DNA of 53,895 nucleotides from an uncultured Acidobacteriota bacterium (GTDB lineage: Bacteria > Acidobacteriota > Thermoanaerobaculia > UBA5066), in contig CAIMWE010000130.1 of the NCBI GenBank assembly GCA_903845115.1, positions 1 to 53,895 of the forward strand. The letters are read 5' to 3'. Of this stretch, positions 51,938 to 53,895 are shown piece by piece. Every line of letters starts with the position of its first letter. Position 1 is the stretch's first letter. A program made the translations under genes and the position numbers. The notes under the pieces were generated by a model, which did no database searches, was not told the origin of the DNA, and was given only the letters and a program-made list of their open reading frames with translations.

Positions 51938-53617
51938 CTAGCTCTTCACGTCGTCCTCGGTGAACTCGAACGGTCCTTTCACCTCGCGGTTCGCTTCCTG
52001 CGCACGGAGCTGGACCCTTCGGATCTTCCCGGAGACGGTCTTCGGGAGGTCGGGGACGAACTCCAGCCTCCGGATCCGGCGGAACGGCGCCAGACGGCCC
52101 TTGAGGTCGTCGAAGATCTTGCGGGCCGTCTCGGCGTTCGGCTGGAAGCCGGGCGCCAGCGTCACGTATCCCTTCGGGAGGTACCCCCGAATCGGGTCCG
52201 GCGAGGGCACGACGGCCGCTTCGGCGACGCCCGCGCACTCGAGGAGAGCGCTCTCGATCTCGAACGGGCTGATCCGGTAGTCCGAGCTCTTGAAGACGTC
52301 GTCGGCGCGCCCGACGAACCAGAGGTACCCCTCGGCGTCGCGGGAGGCCGTGTCGCCGGTCCGGTAGTAGCCGCCCGACATGACGGTCCGGGTCCTTGCG
52401 AGGTCGTCGGCGTAGTTGATCATCAGGCCCATCGGCCGCGGCTCGAGATGGACGGTCAGCTCGCCCTCGTCCGCTTCCTTTCCGTCGGGGTCGAGCAGCT
52501 CCATCCGGTAGCCCGGCGCCGGCCGCCCCATCGACCCGACCTTCACGGGGAGGCCGGGCATGTTCCCGACCTGGAGCGTGGTTTCGGTCTGGCCGTAGCC
52601 GTCGCGGATCGTGATCCCCCACTCGCGCTGGACGCGCATGATCACTTCGGGGTTCAGCGGCTCACCGGCGCTCACCAGCTCGCCGAGCGATTCGGGACGC
52701 TGCCCCATCGGCTCCAGGATCAGCATCCGCCAGACCGTCGGTGGCGCGCAGAGCGAGTTGACGCGGTACTTCCGGAGGGTGTCGATCAGGAGCGACGGGA
52801 CGAAGCGGGCGTACTTGTGGACGAAGACCGTCGCCCCGGCGTTCCAGGGCGCGAAGAAGGAGCTCCAGGCGTGCTTCGCCCAGCCGGGGGAGCTGATGTT
52901 GAGGTGGACGTCCCCTTCCTTAAGGCCGAGCCAGTACATCGTCGAGAGGTGGCCGAGCGGGTACGACCCGTTGGTGTGGAGGACCATCTTCGGCAGGGCG
53001 GTCGTGCCGGAGGTGAAGTAGAGGAAGAGGGAATCGGTCAGCTTGGTCTGGATGTCCGACTTGAAGCTGACGAGAGAGGCGTAGGCGTCCTCGTACGGCG
53101 TCCACCCCTCCAGTCGCTCGCCCACGACGATCCTGGCGAAATCCCCTTCGAGCCCTTCGAAGCCGGGGGCGAGCTCGGGCGTCGTGACGACCAGCTTCAC
53201 GCGGCCGCGACGGATCCGGTCCTGCAGGTCGGTCCTCGTCAGGAGGAGCGACGAGGGAATCAGGACGGCGCCGATCTTGATCGCGGCGAGGACCGTCTCC
53301 CACAGCTCCTGCTGGTTGTCGAGCATCACCAGGATGCGGCTTCCCCTCCGGATGCCGAGGCGTCGGAAGAAGTTCGCGACCCGGCTCGACCGCTCCTTCA
53401 TCTCCGCGAAGGAGTGCTTCCACTCCTTCCCGTTCTCGTCGACGATCCAGAGCGCCGTCCGGTGGTTCCCTTCCGCGTAGGCGTCGAAGTAGTCGAGCGC
53501 CCAGTTGAAGTCCTCGATGTCCGGCCATTTGAAGCCGTAGTACGCCGACTCGTAGTCGTCGCGCCGCGTCTGGAGGAAGTCTCGCGCCTTCAGGAATCGC
53601 GCCAGCTGTGTGTGCAT
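51938..53617 (-). CDS. Acyl-CoA synthetase (AMP-forming, medium-chain/ACSM-like)
   Basis: The 559-residue ANL-superfamily enzyme activates a carboxylic acid with ATP and CoA. Visible motifs: P-loop LYFTSGTTALPKMV (Ala where Gly is usual), PPTVWRML, DGYGQTETTL, YYRTGDTASRD, hinge FKSSDYRISPFEIESALL, and the C-terminal catalytic Lys in KTVSGKIRRVQLR. The ATG at 53617 is chosen after GGGAGCGGG; the longer in-frame extension to 53782 is Arg-rich and unrelated. FKWPDIEDFNWALDYFD at the start matches acetyl/medium-chain acyl-CoA synthetases. The substrate is probably a short- to medium-chain or aromatic acid. It ends 20 bases before the phoH remnant. Confidence 0.93.
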   Translation of the reverse strand: MHTQLARFLKARDFLQTRRDDYESAYYGFKWPDIEDFNWALDYFDAYAEGNHRTALWIVDENGKEWKHSFAEMKERSSRVANFFRRLGIRRGSRILVMLDNQQELWETVLAAIKIGAVLIPSSLLLTRTDLQDRIRRGRVKLVVTTPELAPGFEGLEGDFARIVVGERLEGWTPYEDAYASLVSFKSDIQTKLTDSLFLYFTSGTTALPKMVLHTNGSYPLGHLSTMYWLGLKEGDVHLNISSPGWAKHAWSSFFAPWNAGATVFVHKYARFVPSLLIDTLRKYRVNSLCAPPTVWRMLILEPMGQRPESLGELVSAGEPLNPEVIMRVQREWGITIRDGYGQTETTLQVGNMPGLPVKVGSMGRPAPGYRMELLDPDGKEADEGELTVHLEPRPMGLMINYADDLARTRTVMSGGYYRTGDTASRDAEGYLWFVGRADDVFKSSDYRISPFEIESALLECAGVAEAAVVPSPDPIRGYLPKGYVTLAPGFQPNAETARKIFDDLKGRLAPFRRIRRLEFVPDLPKTVSGKIRRVQLRAQEANREVKGPFEFTEDDVKS

Positions 53618-53895
53618 GTTCCCGCTCCCTTTCTCGGGCCGCTTCGAGCGGCCATCTCCGGCCGATCCGCAAGGATCTTCCAAGCGTACCAGGCCCACCC
53701 TTCGGTCGACTTCGTGAACGCGTCCCGTCCGCCTCGCGAAGACGGGCGCTCTCACGCCGGGGTTGCGATCCTGGCGAGCCACAGGGGGGGACCGGGCCTC
53801 GTCGGAAGGAGCCGTCGGGGCCGATTCCCGGCTCGACGGGGCGTCACGGGAGGGGAGCCGGCGAAAGGCGAGAGCCGAGCGGGCAAGCCCGTTAG
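53618..53895. other. Upstream region of the acyl-CoA synthetase gene
   Basis: I see no gene in this 278 bp edge stretch. It should contain the promoter of the synthetase. Open frames in it are compositional. Confidence 0.35.

Overview
The window is high-GC DNA from a Gram-negative-type bacterium. It carries a Sec-exported giant surface protein with an IPTL-CTERM tail, an adaptor/FtsX/ATPase exporter, and an unusual number of PAS-rich histidine kinases. Together with VapBC modules, an IS1634-type transposase and an ABC_sub_bind remnant, this suggests a soil or sediment lineage such as Acidobacteriota or a former deltaproteobacterial phylum. That assignment is an inference from gene content; no rRNA or tRNA gene was seen.

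Left part (1-9.5 kb): accessory DNA. It holds the end of an unknown gene, an IS1634-type transposase, a LysM protein of atypical composition, a two-HD-domain HD-GYP protein, an exported cupin, an integrase remnant, a vapBC pair, an internally deleted ABC_sub_bind gene, and a secreted protein with a His/Cys arrangement like clan CD (C25/caspase-fold) peptidases.

Middle (9.6-34.2 kb): all minus strand up to 25.6 kb. A 4,142-residue IPTL-CTERM surface protein (12075-24503) is followed downstream by a lone receiver, a tiny Lys/Gln-rich protein and a histidine kinase with a CxxCH haem-type sensor. Upstream of it is a two-component locus in which two diverged copies of the same ~780 bp HK/RR segment bracket a cargo of vapBC and an exported alpha/beta hydrolase. 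This is the layout expected from a single-crossover integration or a tandem duplication with loss of the ends. A plus-strand operon (31.1-34.2 kb) encodes an adaptor, an FtsX-type permease and an ATPase (LolCDE/MacB/DevBCA type).

Right part (34.2-53.9 kb): all genes here are on the minus strand. Two very large PAS kinases are each cut by a single in-frame stop (TAG at 39614-39616, TGA at 44003-44005), with homology continuing in the same frame. Just downstream of the first, the start of a response regulator is fused to the back half of another kinase. Then come a translationally coupled SNF2 ATPase/SWIM zinc-finger pair, a TWINKLE/gp4-like primase-helicase whose TOPRIM acidic residues are replaced, a 272 bp MITE-like element with TTA duplications, a PIN-PhoH gene that has lost most of its ATPase and is frameshifted, and an acyl-CoA synthetase.

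Recurrent gene damage (nonsense codons, deletions, fusions, homopolymer frameshift) is the most striking property of the window. It could be real decay or recoding, or in part assembly error. No complete novel defence system was identified. The best candidates for new biology are the split kinases, the primase-helicase, the clan-CD-like secreted protein and the giant adhesin with a lectin-like domain nested inside an Ig-like domain.
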